Origin: Hydractinia symbiolongicarpus
Taxonomy: Eukaryota > Cnidaria > Hydrozoa > Anthoathecata > Hydractiniidae
Reading direction: 5' to 3'
NCBI RefSeq assembly: GCF_029227915.1
Contig: NC_079883.1
Location: 31,064,001 to 31,128,000, forward strand
Length of the DNA: 64,000 nt
The position numbers and the translations under genes were made by a program. Of the stretch, positions 39,929 through 52,315 are shown one piece after another (the stretch's first letter is position 1; every line of letters starts with the position of its first letter). Under the pieces are notes generated by a model, which was not told the DNA's origin, ran no database searches, and worked only from the letters and a program-made list of their open reading frames with translations.

Positions 39929-40015
39929 AAACATTTTTGAAAACTACAAGTCTCATGCGTTTTAGTGGTGAAAAAGTAATTAAACTTCTTTTATTCAGCG
40001 TCTCATCAAAAATGA
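39929..40015 (+). repeat. Truncated monomer, 87 bp (first copy)
   Basis: The next AAACATTTTT comes after 87 bp instead of 203, so about 116 bp are missing. The break joins the A-tract block (GTGAAAAAGTAATT) directly to ATTAAACTTCTTTTATTC near the monomer end. Both sides share ATT, which fits a microhomology-type deletion. The lost part contains the TTCGGG site, GTATAC, the GC hairpin and GCCGGC. Confidence 0.93.
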
Positions 40016-40621
40016 AAACATTTTTGAAAACTACAAGTCTCATGCGTTTTAGTGGTAAAAAAAAATTTAAAAAATCGTTCGGGAAATGAGTTTACTTCCT
40101 GGGTACTTTCTTTGTATATATTCGACTATACGGGCCAAGCCCGGGATTTACGGGAAATCGCGGGATTTCGTTTGCCGGCGATTAAAGCTCTTTCATTAAG
40201 CGTCTCATCAAAAATGAAAACATTTTTGAAAACTGCAAGTCTCATGCGTTTTAGTGGTGAAAAGATAATTTAAAAAATCGTTTTGGAAATGAGTTTACTT
40301 ACAGGGTACTTTCTTTGTATACTTTTGACTATACGGGCCGAGTCCGGATTTACGGGAAGTCGCGGATTTTCGTTTGCCGGCGATTAAACTTCTTTTATTC
40401 AACGTCTCATCAAAAATGAAATCATTTTTAAAAACTACAAGTCTCATGCGTTTTAGTGGTAAAAAAAAAAATTAAAAAATCGTTCGGGAAATGAGTTTAC
40501 ACCCTGGGTACTTTCTTTGTATACTTTTGACTATACGGGCCGAGTCCAGGATTACGGGAAATCGCAGGTTTTCGTTTGCCGGCGATTAAACTTCTTTTAT
40601 TCAGCGTCTCATCAAAAATGA

Positions 40622-40708
40622 AAACATTTTTGAAAACTACAAGTCTCATGCGTTTTAGTGGTGAAAAAGTAATTAAACTTCTTTTATTCAGCGTCTCATC
40701 AAAAATGA
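40622..40708 (+). repeat. Truncated monomer, 87 bp (second copy)
   Basis: This has the same deletion junction as 39929-40015, including the private GTAATT. The deletion happened once and was then duplicated with the cassette around it. These are the only truncated monomers I found in the window. Confidence 0.93.
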
Positions 40709-41369
40709 AAACATTTTTGAAAACTACAAGTCTCATGCGTTTTAGTGGTAAAAAAAATTTAAAAAATCGTTCGGGAAATGAGTTTACTCCCTGGGTACTT
40801 TCTTTGTATACATTCGACTATACGGGCCAAGCCCGGGATTTACGGGAAATCGCGGGATTTCGTTTGCCGGCGATTAAACTTCTTTTATTCAGCGTCTCAT
40901 CAAAATTGAAATCATTTTTAAAAACTACAAGTCTCATGGGTTTTAGTGGTGAAATAATAATTTAAAAAATCGTTCGGGAAATGAGTTTACACCCTGGGTA
41001 CTTTCTTTGTATACTTTTGACTATACGGGCCGAGTCCGGGATTTACGGGAAGTCGCGGGTTTTCGTTTGCCGGCGATTAAACTTCTTTTATTCAGCGTCT
41101 CATCAAAAATGAAAACATTTTTAAAAACTACAAATCTCATGGGCTTTAGTGGTGAAATAATATCTTAAAAAATCGTTCGGGAAATGAGTTTACACCCTGG
41201 GTACTTTCTTTGTATACTTTTGACTATACGAGCCGAGTCCGGGATTTACGGGAAATCGCTGGTTTTCGTTTGCCGGCGATTAAACTTCTTTTGTTCAGCG
41301 TCTGATCAAAAATGAAAACATTTTTGAAAACTACAAGTCTCAAGCGTTCTAGTGGTGAAAGAAAAATTT

Positions 41370-41770
41370 AAAAAATCGTTCGGGAAATAAGTTTATTCCT
41401 TGGGTACTTTCTTGTATACATTCGACTATACGGGCCAAGCCCGGGATTTACGGGAAATCGCGGGATTTCGTTTGCCGGCGATTAAACCTCTTTCATTAAG
41501 CGTCTCATCAAAAATGAAAACATTTTTGAAAACTACAAGTCTCATGCGTTTTAGTGGTAAAAAAAATTTAAAAAATCGTTTGGGAAATAAGTTTATTCCT
41601 TGGGTACTTTCTTTGTATACATTCGACTATACGGGCCAAGCCCGGGATTTACGGGAAATCGCGGGATTTCGTTTGCCGGCGATTAAACCTCTTTCATTAA
41701 GCGTGTCATCAAAAATGAAAACATTTTTGAAAACTGCAAGTCTCATGCGTTTTAGTGGTAAAAAAAAAAT
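41370..41770 (+). repeat. Single-monomer duplication with AATAAGTTTATTCCTTGGG
   Basis: The mark GTTTATTCCTTGGG lies at 41391 and 41591, 200 bp apart. The shorter spacing comes from one missing T in the first copy (CTTTCTTGTATAC) and a shorter A-tract. The right-hand copy ends in a GCGTGTCATC variant. The pair marks the change from the B-rich 39-41 kb stretch to the A/C-rich 41.4-43.2 kb stretch. Confidence 0.75.
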
Positions 41771-42149
41771 TTAAAAAATCGTTCGGAAAATGAGTTTACT
41801 CCCTGGGTACTTTCTTAGTATACATTCGACTATACGGGCCAAGCCTGGGATTTACGGCAAATCGCGGGATTTCGTTTGCCGGCGATTAAACCTCTTTCAT
41901 TAAGCGTCTCATCAAAAATGAAAACATTTTTGAAAACTGCAAGTGTCATGCGTTTTAGTGGTGAAAAGATAGTTTAAAAAATCGTTTTGGAAATGAGTTT
42001 ACTTACAGGGTACTTTCTTTGTATACTTTTGACTATACGGGCCGAGTCCGGATTTACGGGAAGTCGCGGATTTTCGTTTGCCGGCGATTAAACTTCTTTT
42101 ATTCAGCGTCTCATCAAAAATGAAATCATTTTTAAAAACTACAAGTCTC

Positions 42150-43160
42150 AAGCCTTTTAGTGGTGAAAGAAAAATTTAAAAAATCGTTCGGGAAATGAGT
42201 TTATTCCCTGGGTACTTTCTTTGTATACATTCGACTATACGGGCCAAGCCTGGGATTTACGGGAAATCGCGGGATTTCGTTTGCCGGCAATTAAACCTCT
42301 TTCATTAAGCGTCTCGTCAAAAATGAAAACATTTTTGAAAACTGCAAATCTCATGCGTTTTAGTGGTGAAAAGATAATTTAAAAAATCGTTTTGGAAATG
42401 AGTTTACTCCCTGGGTACTTTCTTAGTATACATTCGACTATACGGGCCAAGCCCGGGATTTACGGCAAATCTTGGGATTTCGTTTGCCGGCGATTAAACC
42501 TCTTTCATTAAGCGTCTCATCAAAAATGAAAACATTTTTGAAAACGGCAAGTCTCATGCGTTTTAGTGGTGAAAAGATAATTTAAAAAATCGTTTTGGAA
42601 ATGAGTTTACTCACAGGGTACTTTCTTTGTATACATTTGACTTTTCGGGCCAAGCCCGGGATTTACGGGAAATCGCGGGGCTTCGTTTGCCGGCGATTAA
42701 ACCTCTTTCATTAAGCGTCTCATCAAAAATGAAAACATTTTTGAAAACTACAAGTCTCAAGCCTTTTAGTGGTGAAAGAAAAATTTAAAAAATCGTTCGG
42801 GAAATGAGTTTATCCCCTGGGTACTTTCTTTGTATACATTCGACTATACAGGCAAAGCCTGGGATTTACGGGAAATCGCGGGATTTCGTTTGCCGGCGAT
42901 TAAACCTCTTTCATTAAGCGTCTCGTCAAGAATGAAAACATTTTTGAAAACTGCAAATCTCATGCGTTTTAGTGGTGAAAAGATAATTTAAAAAATCGTT
43001 TTGGAAATGAGTTTACTCCCTGGGTACTTTCTTAGTATACATTCGACTATACGGGCCAAGCCCGGGATTTACGGCAAATCGTGGGATTTCGTTTGCCGGC
43101 GATTAAACCTCTTTCATTAAGCGTCTCATCAAAAATGAAAACATTTTTGAAAACGGCAAG
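42150..43160 (+). repeat. 3-monomer cassette (609 bp), also found near 60 and 63 kb
   Basis: Three monomers follow each other: one with CTCAAGCCTTTTAG and TTATTCCCTGGG; one with GCAAATCTC, CTTAGTATAC and ACGGCAAATC; and one with AACGGCAAG, CATTTGACTTTTCGGGCC and GCGGGGCTTCG. AGCCTTTT occurs at 42151 and 42760, 609 bp apart; the second round stops before its third monomer is complete. The same three monomers in the same order lie near 60.18-60.81 and 63.02-63.66 kb, about 18-20 kb away. Confidence 0.85.
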
Positions 43161-46100
43161 TCTCATGCGTTTTAGTGGTAAAAAAAAAATTTAAAAAATC
43201 GTTCGGGAAATGAGTTTACTCCCTGGGTACTTTCTTTGTATACTTTTGACTATGCGGGCCGAGTCCGGGATTTACGGGAAATCGCAGGTTTTTGTTTGCC
43301 GGCGATTAAACTTCTTTTATTAAGCGTCTCATCAAAAATGAAAACATTTTTGAAAACTACAAGTCTCATGCGTTTTAGTGGTGAAAAAATAAATTAAAAA
43401 ATCGTTCGAGAAATGAGTTTACTCCCTGGGTACTTTCTTTGTATACTTTTGACTATACGGGCCGAGTCCGGGATTTACGGGAAATCGCGGGTTTTCGTTT
43501 GCCGGCGATTAAACTTCTTTTATTCAGCGTCTCATCAAAAATGAAAACATTTTTGAAAACTACAAATCTCATGCGTTTTAGTGGTGAAAAAATAAATTAA
43601 AAAATCGTTCGGGAAATGAGTTTACTTCCTGGGTACTTTCTTTGTATACTTTTGACTATACGGGCCAAGTCCGGGATTTACGGGAAATCGCGGGTTTTGG
43701 TTTGCCGGCGATTAAACATCTTTTATTCAGCGTCTCATCTAAAATGAAAAAATTTTTGAAAACTACAAGTCTCATGCGTTTTAGTGGTAAAAAAAAAATT
43801 TAAAAAATCGTTCGGGAAATGAGTGTACTCCCTGGGTACTTTCTTTGTATACTTTTGACTATGCGGGCCGAGTCTGGGATTTACGGGAAATCGCAGGTTT
43901 TTGTTTGCCGGCGATTAAACTTCTTTTATTAAGCGTCTCCTCAAAAATGAAAACATTTTTGAAAACTACAAGTCTCATGCGTTTTAGTGGTGAAAAAATA
44001 AATTAAAAAATCGTTCGGGAAAAGAGTTTACTCCCTGGGTACTTTCTTTGTATACTTTTGACTATACGGGCCGAGTCCGGGATTTACGGGAAATCGCGGG
44101 TTTTCGTTTGCCGGCGATTAAACTTCTTTTATTTAGCGTCTCATCAAAAATGAAAACATTTTTGAAAACTTCAAGTCTCATGCGTTTTAGTGGTGAAAAA
44201 ATAAATTAAAAAATCGTTCGGGAAATGAGTTTACTTCCTGGGTACTTTCTTTGTATACTTTTGACTATACGGGCCAAGTCCGGGATTTACGGGAAATCGC
44301 GGGTTTTCGTTTGCCGGCGATTAAACTTCTTTTATTCAGCGTCTCATAAAAAATGAAAACATTTTTGAAAACTACAAGTCTTATGCGTTTTAGTGGTGAA
44401 AAGATAATTTAAAAAATCGTTTTGGAAATGAGTTTACTCCCTGGGTACTTTCTTAGTATACATTCGACTATACGGGCCAAGCCCGGGATTTACGGCAAAT
44501 CGTGGGATTTCGTTTGCCGGCGATTAAACCTCTTTCATTAAGCGTCTCATCAAAAATGAAAACATTTTGGAAAACGGCAAGTCTCATGCGTTTTAGTGGT
44601 AAAAAAAAAATTTAAAAAATCGTTCGGGAAATGAGTTTACTCCCTGGGTACTTTCTTTGTATACTTTTGACTATGCGGGCCGAGTCCGGGATTTACGGGA
44701 AATCGCAGGTTTTTGTTTGCCGGCGATTAAACTTCTTTTATTAAGCGTCTCATCAAAAATGAAAACATTTTTGAAAACTACAAGTCTCATGCGTTTTAGT
44801 GGTGAAAAAATAATTTAAAAAATCGTTCCGGAAATGAGTTTACTCACAGGGTACTTTCTTTGTATACATTCGACTATACGGGCAAAGCCCGGGATTTACG
44901 GGAAATCGCGGGTTTTCGTTTGCCGGCGATTAAACCTCTTTCATTAAGCGTCTCATCAAAAATGAAAACATTTTTAAAAACTACAAGTCTCATGGACTTT
45001 AGTGGTGAAATAATAATTTAAAAAATCGTTCGGGAAATGAGTTTACTTCCTGGGTACTTTCTTTGTATACTTTTGACTATACGGGCCAAGTCAGGGATTT
45101 ACGGGAAATCGCGGGTTTTCGTTTGCCGGCGATTAAACTTCTTTTATTCAGCGTCTCATCTAAAATGAAAAAATTTTTGAAAACTACAAGTCTCATGCGT
45201 TTTAGTGGTAAAAAAAAAATTTAAAAAATCGTTCGGGAAATGAGTTTACTCACAGGGTACTTTCTTTGTATACATTCGACTATACGGGCCAAGCCCGGGA
45301 TTTACGGGAAATCGCGGGTTTTCGTTTGCCGGCGATTAAACCACTTTTATTCAGCGTCTCATCAAAAATGAAAACATTTTTGAAAACTACAAGTCTCATG
45401 CGTTTTAGTGGTAAAAAAAAAAATTAAAAAATCTTTCGGGAAATGAGTTTACTCCCTGGGTACTTTCTTAGTATACATTCGACTATACGGGCCAAGCCCG
45501 AGATTCACGGCAAATCGTGGGATTTCGTTTGCCGGCGATTAAACCTCTTTCATTAAGCGTCTCATCAAAAATGAAAACATTTTTGAAAACGGCAAGTCTC
45601 ATGCGTTTTAGTGGTGAAAAAATAATTTAAAAAATCGTTCGGGAAATGAGTTTACTCCCTGGGTACTTTCTTTGTATACTTTTGACTATGCGGGCCGAGT
45701 CCGGGGTTTACGGGAAATCGCGGTTTTTTGTTTGCCGGCGATTAAACTTCTTTTATTTAGCGTCTTATCTAAAATGAAAAAGATTTTGAAAACTACAAGT
45801 CTCATGCGTTTTAGTGGTGAAAAAATAAATTAAAAAATCGTTCGGGAAATGAGTTTACTTCCTGGGTACTTTCTTTGTATACTTTTGACTATACGGGCCA
45901 AGTCCGGGATTTACGGGAAATCGCGGGTTTTGTTTGCCGGCGATTAAACTTCTTTTATTCAGCGTCTCATAAAAAACGAAAACATTTTTGAAAACTACAA
46001 ATCTCATGCGTTTTAGTGGTGAAAAAATAAATTAAAAAATCGTTCGGGAAATGAGTTTACTTCCTGGGTACTTTCTTTGTATACTTTTGACTATACGGGC

Positions 46101-47440
46101 CAAGTCCGGGATTTACGGGAAATCGCGGGTTTTGGTTTGCCGGCGATTAAACTTCTTTTATTCAGCGTCTCATCTAAAATGAAAAAATTTTTGAAAACTA
46201 CAAGTCTCATGCGTTTTAGTGGTAAAAAAAAAATTTAAAAAATCGTTCGGGAAATGAGTTTACTCCCTGGGTACTTTCTTTGTATACTTTTGACTATGCG
46301 GGCCGAGTCTGGGATTTACGGGAAATCGCAGGTTTTTGTTTGCCGGCGATTAAACTTCTTTTATTAAGCGTCTCCTCAAAAATGAAAACATTTTTGAAAA
46401 CTACAAGTCTCATGCGTTTTAGTGGTGAAAAAATAAATTAAAAAATCGTTCGGGAAATGAGTTTACTCCCTGGGTACTTTCTTTGTATACTTTTGACTAT
46501 ACGGGCCGAGTCCGGGATTTACGGGAAATCGCGGGTTTTCGTTTGCCGGCGATTAAACTTCTTTTATTCAGCGTCTCATCAAAAATGAAAACATTTTTGA
46601 AAACTTCAAGTCTCATGCGTTTTAGTGGTGAAAAAATAAATTAAAAAATCGTTCGGGAAATGAGTTTACTTCCTGGGTACTTTCTTTGTATACTTTTGAC
46701 TATACGGGCCAAGTCCGGGATTTACGGGAAATCGCGGTTTTTCGTTTGCCGGCGATTAAACTTCTTTTATTCAGCGTCTCATAAAAAATGAAAACATTTT
46801 TGAAAACTACAAGTCTTATGCGTTTTAGTGGTGAAAAGATAATTTAAAAAATCGTTTTGGAAATGAATTTACTCCCTGGGTACTTTCTTAGTATACATTC
46901 GACTATACGGGCCAAGCCCGGGATTTACGGCAAATCGTGGGATTTCGTTTGCCGGCGATTAAACCTCTTTCATTAAGCGTCTCATCAAAAATGAAAACAT
47001 TTTTGAAAACGGCAAGTCTCATGCGTTTTAGTGGTAAAAAAAAAATTTAAAAAATCGTTCGGGAAATGAGTTTACTCCCTGGGTACTTTCTTTGTATACT
47101 TTTGACTATGCGGGCCGAGTCCGGGATTTACGGGAAATCGCAGGTTTTTGTTTGCCGGCGATTAAACTTCTTTTATTAAGCGTCTCATCAAAAATGAAAA
47201 CATTTTTGAAAACTACAAGTCTCATGCGTTTTAGTGGTGAAAAAATAAATTAAAAAATCGTTCGAGAAATGAGTTTACTCCCTGGGTACTTTCTTTGTAT
47301 ACTTTTGACTATACGGGCCGAGTCCAGGATTTACGGGAAATCGCGGGTTTTCGTTTGCCGGCGATTAAACTTCTTTTATTGAGCGTCTCATCAAAAATGA
47401 AAACATTTTTGAAAACTACAAGTCTCATGCGTTTTAATGG
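42970..47440 (+). repeat. Overlapping 7-, 12- and 13-monomer HOR relations
   Basis: Marker monomers with TATGCGGGCCGAGTCCGGG and GCAGGTTTTTG have their GAGTCC at 43261, 44682 and 47117: shifts of 1421 bp (7 monomers) and 2435 bp (12). AGTCTGGG at 43871 and 46306, and CATAAAAAATG at 44345 and 46780, give 2435 bp again. CTTTCGGG following AAATTAAAAAAT at 45433 and 48071 gives 2638 bp (13 monomers). The unit length therefore varies by single monomers in this domain. Confidence 0.82.
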
Positions 47441-50400
47441 TGAAAAAATAAATTAAAAAATCGTTCGGGAAATGAGTTTACTTCCTGGGTACTTTCTTTG
47501 TATACTTTTGACTATACGGGCCAAGTCAGGGATTTACGGGAAATCGCGGGTTTTGGTTTGCCGGCGATTAAACTTCTTTTATTCAGCGTCTCATCTAAAA
47601 TGAAAAAATTTTTGAAAACTACAAGTCTCATGCGTTTTAGTGGTAAAAAAAAAATTTAAAAAATCGTTCGGGAAATGAGTTTACTTCCTGGGTACTTTCT
47701 TTGTATACTTTTGACTATACGGGCCAAGTCCGGGATTTACGGGAAATCGTGGGTTTTCGTTTGCCGGCGATTAAACTTCTTTTATTCAGCGTCTCATAAA
47801 AAATGAAAACATTTTTGAAAACTACAAGTCTTATGCGTTTTAGTGGTGAAAAGATAATTTAAAAAATCGTTTTGGAAATGAGTTTACTCACAGGGTACTT
47901 TCTTTGTATACATTCGACTATACGGGCCAAGCCCGGGATTTACGGGAAATCGCGGGTTTTCGTTTGCCGGCGATTAAACCACTTTTATTCAGCGTCTCAT
48001 CAAAAATGAAAACATTTTTGAAAACTACAAGTCTCATGCGTTTTAGTGGTAAAAAAAAAAATTAAAAAATCTTTCGGGAAATGAGTTTACTCCCTGGGTA
48101 CTTTCTTAGTATACATTCGACTATACGGGCCAAGCCCGAGATTTACGGCAAATCGTGGGATTTCGTTTGCCGGCGATTAAACCTCTTTCATTAAGCGTCT
48201 CATCAAAAATGAAAACATTTTTGAAAACGGCAAGTCTCATGCGTTTTAGTGGTGAAAAAATAATTTAAAAAATCGTTCGGGAAATGAGTTTACTCCCTGG
48301 GTACTTTCTTTGTATACTTTTGACTATGCGGGCCGAGTCCGGGGTTTACGGGAAATCGCGGTTTTTTGTTTGCCGGCGATTAAACTTCTTTTATTTAGCG
48401 TCTTATCTAAAATGAAAAAAATTTTGAAAACTACAAGTCTCATGCGTTTTAGTGGTGAAAAAATAAATTAAAAAATCGTTCGGGAAATGAGTTTACTTCC
48501 TGGGTACTTTCTTTGTATACTTTTGACTATACGGGCCAAGTCCGGGATTTACGGGAAATCGCGGGTTTTGTTTGCCGGCGATTAAACTTCTTTTATTCAG
48601 CGTCTCATAAAAAATGAAAACATTTTTGAAAACTACAAGTCTGATGCATTTTAGTGGTGAAAAAAATAATTTAAAAAATCGTTCTGGAAATGAGTTTACT
48701 CACAGGGTACTTTCTTTGTATACATTCGACTATACGGGCCAAGCCCGGGATTCACGGGAAATCGCGGGTTTTCGTTTGCCGGCGATTAAACCTCTTTCAT
48801 TAAGCGTCTCACCAAAAATGAAAACATTTTTGAAAACTACAAGTCTCATGCGTTTTAGGGGTAAAAAGAAAATTTAAAAAATCGTTCGGGAAATGAGTTT
48901 ACTCCCTGGGTACTTTCTTTGTATACATTCGACTGTACGAGCCAAGCCCGGGATTTACGAGAAATCGCAGGTTTTCGTTTGCCGGCGATTAAACCACTTT
49001 TATTCAGCGTCTCCTCAAAAATGAAAACATTTTTGAAAACTACAAGTCTCATGCGTTTTAGTGGTAAAAAAAAAATTTAAAAAATCGTTCGGGAAATGAG
49101 TTTACTCCCTGGGTACCTTCTTTGTATACATTCGACTATACGGGCCAAGCCCGGGATTTACGGGAAATCGCGGGATTTCGTTTGCCGGCGATTAAACCTC
49201 TTTCAATAAGCGTCTCATCAAAAATGAAAACATTTTTGAAAACTGCAAGTCTCATGCGTTTTAGTGGTGAAAAGATAATTTGAAAAATCGTTTTGGAAAT
49301 GAGTTTACTGACAGGGTACTTTCTTTGTATACATTCGACTATACGGGCCAAGCCCGGGAGTTACGGGAAATCGCGGGTTTTCGTTTGCCGGCGATTAAAC
49401 CTCTTTCATTAAGCGTCTCATCAAAAATGAAAACATTTTTGAAAACTGCAAGTCTCATGCGTTTTAGTGGTGAAAAGATAATTTAAAAAATCGTTTTGCA
49501 ATTGAGTTTACCCACAGGGTACTTTCTTTGTATACATTCGACTATACGGGCCAAGCCCGGGATTTACGGGAAATCGCGGGTTTTCGTTTGCCGGCGATTA
49601 AACTTGTTTTATTCAGCGTCTCATCAAAAATGAAAACATTTTTAAAAACTGCAAGTCTCATGGGCTTTAGTGGTGAAATAATAATTTAAAAAATCGTTCG
49701 GGAAATGAGTTTACACCCTGGGTACTTTCTTTGTATAATTTTGACTATACGAGCGGAGTCCGTGATTTACGGGAAGTCGCGGGTTTTCGTTTGAGGGCGA
49801 TTAAACTTCTTTTATTCAGCGTCTCATCAAAAATGAAAACATTTTTAAAAACTACAAGTCTCATGGGCTTTAGTGGTGAAAAAATAAATTAAAAAATCGT
49901 TCGAGAAATGAGTTTACTCCCTGGGTACTTTCTTTGTATACTTTTGACTATACGGGCCAAGTCAGGGATTTACGGGAAATCGCGGGTTTTCGTTTGCCGG
50001 CGATTAAACTTCTTTTATTCAGCGTCTCATCTAAAATGAAAAAATTTTTGAAAACTACAAGTCTCATGCGTTTTAGTGGTAAAAAAAAAATTTAAAAAAT
50101 CGTTCGGGAAATGAGTTTACTTCCTGGGTACTTTCTTTGTATACTTTTGACTATACGGGCCAAGTCCGGGATTTACGGGAAATCGTGGGTTTTTTTTGCC
50201 GGCGATTAAACTTCTTTTATTCAGCGTCTCATAAAAAATGAAAACATTTTTGAAAACTACAAGTCTTATGCGTTTTAGTGGTGAAAAGATAATTTAAAAA
50301 ATCGTTTTGGAAATGAGTTTACTCGCAGGGTACTTTCTTTGTATACATTCGACTATACGGGCCAAGCCCGGGATTTACGGGAAATCGCGGGTTTTCGTTT

Positions 50401-52315
50401 GCCGGCGATTAAACCACTTTTATTCAGCGTCTCATCAAAAATGAAAACATTTTTGAAAACTACAAGTCTCATGCGTTTTAGTGGTAAAAAAAAAAATTAA
50501 AAAATCTTTCGGGAAATGAGTTTACTTCCTGGGTACTTTCTTAGTATACATTCGACTATACGGGCCAAGCCCGAGATTTACGGCAAATCGTGGGATTTCG
50601 TTTGCCGGCGATTAAACCTCTTTCATTAAGCGTCTCATCAAAAATGAAAACATTTTTGAAAACGGCAAGTCTCATGCGTTTTAGTGGTGAAAAAATAATT
50701 TAAAAAATCGTTCGGGAAATGAGTTTACTCCCTGGGTACTTTCTTTGTATACTTTTGACTATGCGGGCCGAGTCCGGGGTTTACGGGAAATCGCGGTTTT
50801 TTGTTTGCCGGCGATTAAACTTCTTTTATTTAGCGTCTTATCTAAAATGAAAAAAATTTTGAAAACTACAAGTCTCATGCGTTTTAGTGGTGAAAAAATA
50901 AATTAAAAAATCGTTCGGGAAATGAGTTTACTTCCTGGGTACTTTCTTTGTATACTTTTGACTATACGGGCCAAGTCCGGGATTTACGGGAAATCGCGGG
51001 TTTTGTTTGCCGGCGATTAAACTTCTTTTATTCAGCGTCTCATAAAAAATGAAAACATTTTTGAAAACTACAAGTCTTATGCATTTTAGTGGTGAAAAAA
51101 ATAATTTAAAAAATCGTTCTGGAAATGAGTTTACTCACAGGGTACTTTCTTTGTATACATTCGACTATACGCGCCAAGCCCGGGATTCACGGGAAATCGC
51201 GGGTTTTCGTTTGCCGGCGATTAAACCTCTTTCATTAAGCGTCTCACCAAAAATGAAAACATTTTTGAAAACTACAAGTCTCATGCGTTTTAGGGGTAAA
51301 AAGAAAATTTAAAAAATCGTTCGGGAAATGAGTTTACTCCCTGGGTACTTTCTTTGTATACATTCGACTGTACGAGCCAAGCCCGGGATTTACGAGAAAT
51401 CGCGGGTTTTCGTTTGCCGGCGATTAAACCACTTTTATTCAGCGTCTCCTCAAAAATGAAAACATTTTTGAAAACTACAAGTCTCATGCGTTTTAGTGGT
51501 AAAAAAAAAATTCAAAAAATCGTTCGGGAAATGAGTTTACTCCCTGGGTACTTTCTTTGTATACATTCGACTATACGGGCCAAGCCCGGGATTTACGGGA
51601 AATCGCGGGATTTCGTTTGCCGGCGATTAAACCTCTTTCATTAAGCGTCTCATCAAAAATGAAAACATTTTTGAAAACTGCAAGTCTCATGCGTTTTAGT
51701 GGTGAAAAGATAATTTGAAAAATCGTTTTGGAAATGAGTTTACTGACAGGGTACTTTCTTTGTATACATTCGACTATACGGGCCAAGCCCGGGAGTTACG
51801 GGAAATCGCGGGTTTTCGTTTGCCGGCGATTAAACCTCTTTCATTAAGCGTCTCATCAAAAATGAAAACATTTTTGAAAACTGCAAGTCTCATGCGTTTT
51901 AGTGGTGAAAAGATAATTTAAAAAATCGTTTTGCAATTGAGTTTACTCACAGGGTACTTTCTTTGTATACATTCGACTATACGGGCCAAGCCCGGGATTT
52001 ACGGGAAATCGCGGGTTTTCGTTTGCCGGCGATCAAACTTGTTTTATTCAGCGTCTCATCAAAAATGAAAACATTTTTAAAAACTGCAAGTCTCATGGGC
52101 TTTAGTGGTGAAATAATAATTTAAAAAATCGTTCGGGAAATGAGTTTACACCCTGGGTACTTTCTTTGTATAATTTTGACTATACGAGCGGAGTCCGTGA
52201 TTTACGGGAAGTCGCGGGTTTTCGTTTGAGGGCGATTAAACTTCTTTTATTCAGCGTCTTATCAAAAATGAAAACATTTTTAAAAACTACAAGTCTCATG
52301 GGCTTTAGTGGTTAA
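47440..52315 (+). repeat. 12-monomer HOR, two copies of ~2435 bp
   Basis: Copy 1 is about 47440-49875 and copy 2 about 49876-52315. Matching positions 48614/51049, 48855/51290, 49136/51571 and 49280/51715 are all 2435 bp apart. Shared marks include AAATCTTTCGGG, CCCGAGATTTACGGC, GGGTTTTGTTTGCC (one base lost), TTTTAGGGGTAAAAAGAAA, TTCGACTGTACGAGCC, TTTTGCAATTGAG and GAGCGGAGTCCGTG. The join near 49.87-49.96 kb is mosaic: GGGCTTTAGTGGTG runs into an AAAATAAATT monomer with TTCGAGAAAT. Confidence 0.88.

Larger units (their letters stand above)
39358..40745 (+). repeat. Duplicated 694/693-bp cassette containing a truncated monomer
   Basis: Copy 1 is 39358-40051 and copy 2 is 40052-40745. The length is not a whole number of monomers because each copy carries one 87-bp partial monomer. 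Both copies also have TTTGTATATATTCG, ATTAAAGCTCTTTC and TCCGGATTTACGGGAAG. Copy 2 has lost a T (AGGATTACGGG), which explains the 1-bp difference, and differs in one monomer near 40440 by what looks like conversion. Confidence 0.9.

Noticed and set aside
40576-40965. Longest open frame, 129 codons (others of 127 and 124 codons at 39012-39395 and 41400-41774)
   Set aside because: They are two monomers read through, encode the same repeated peptide as dozens of other frames, arise from A-tract or truncation frame changes, and have no start context or domain. Not genes.
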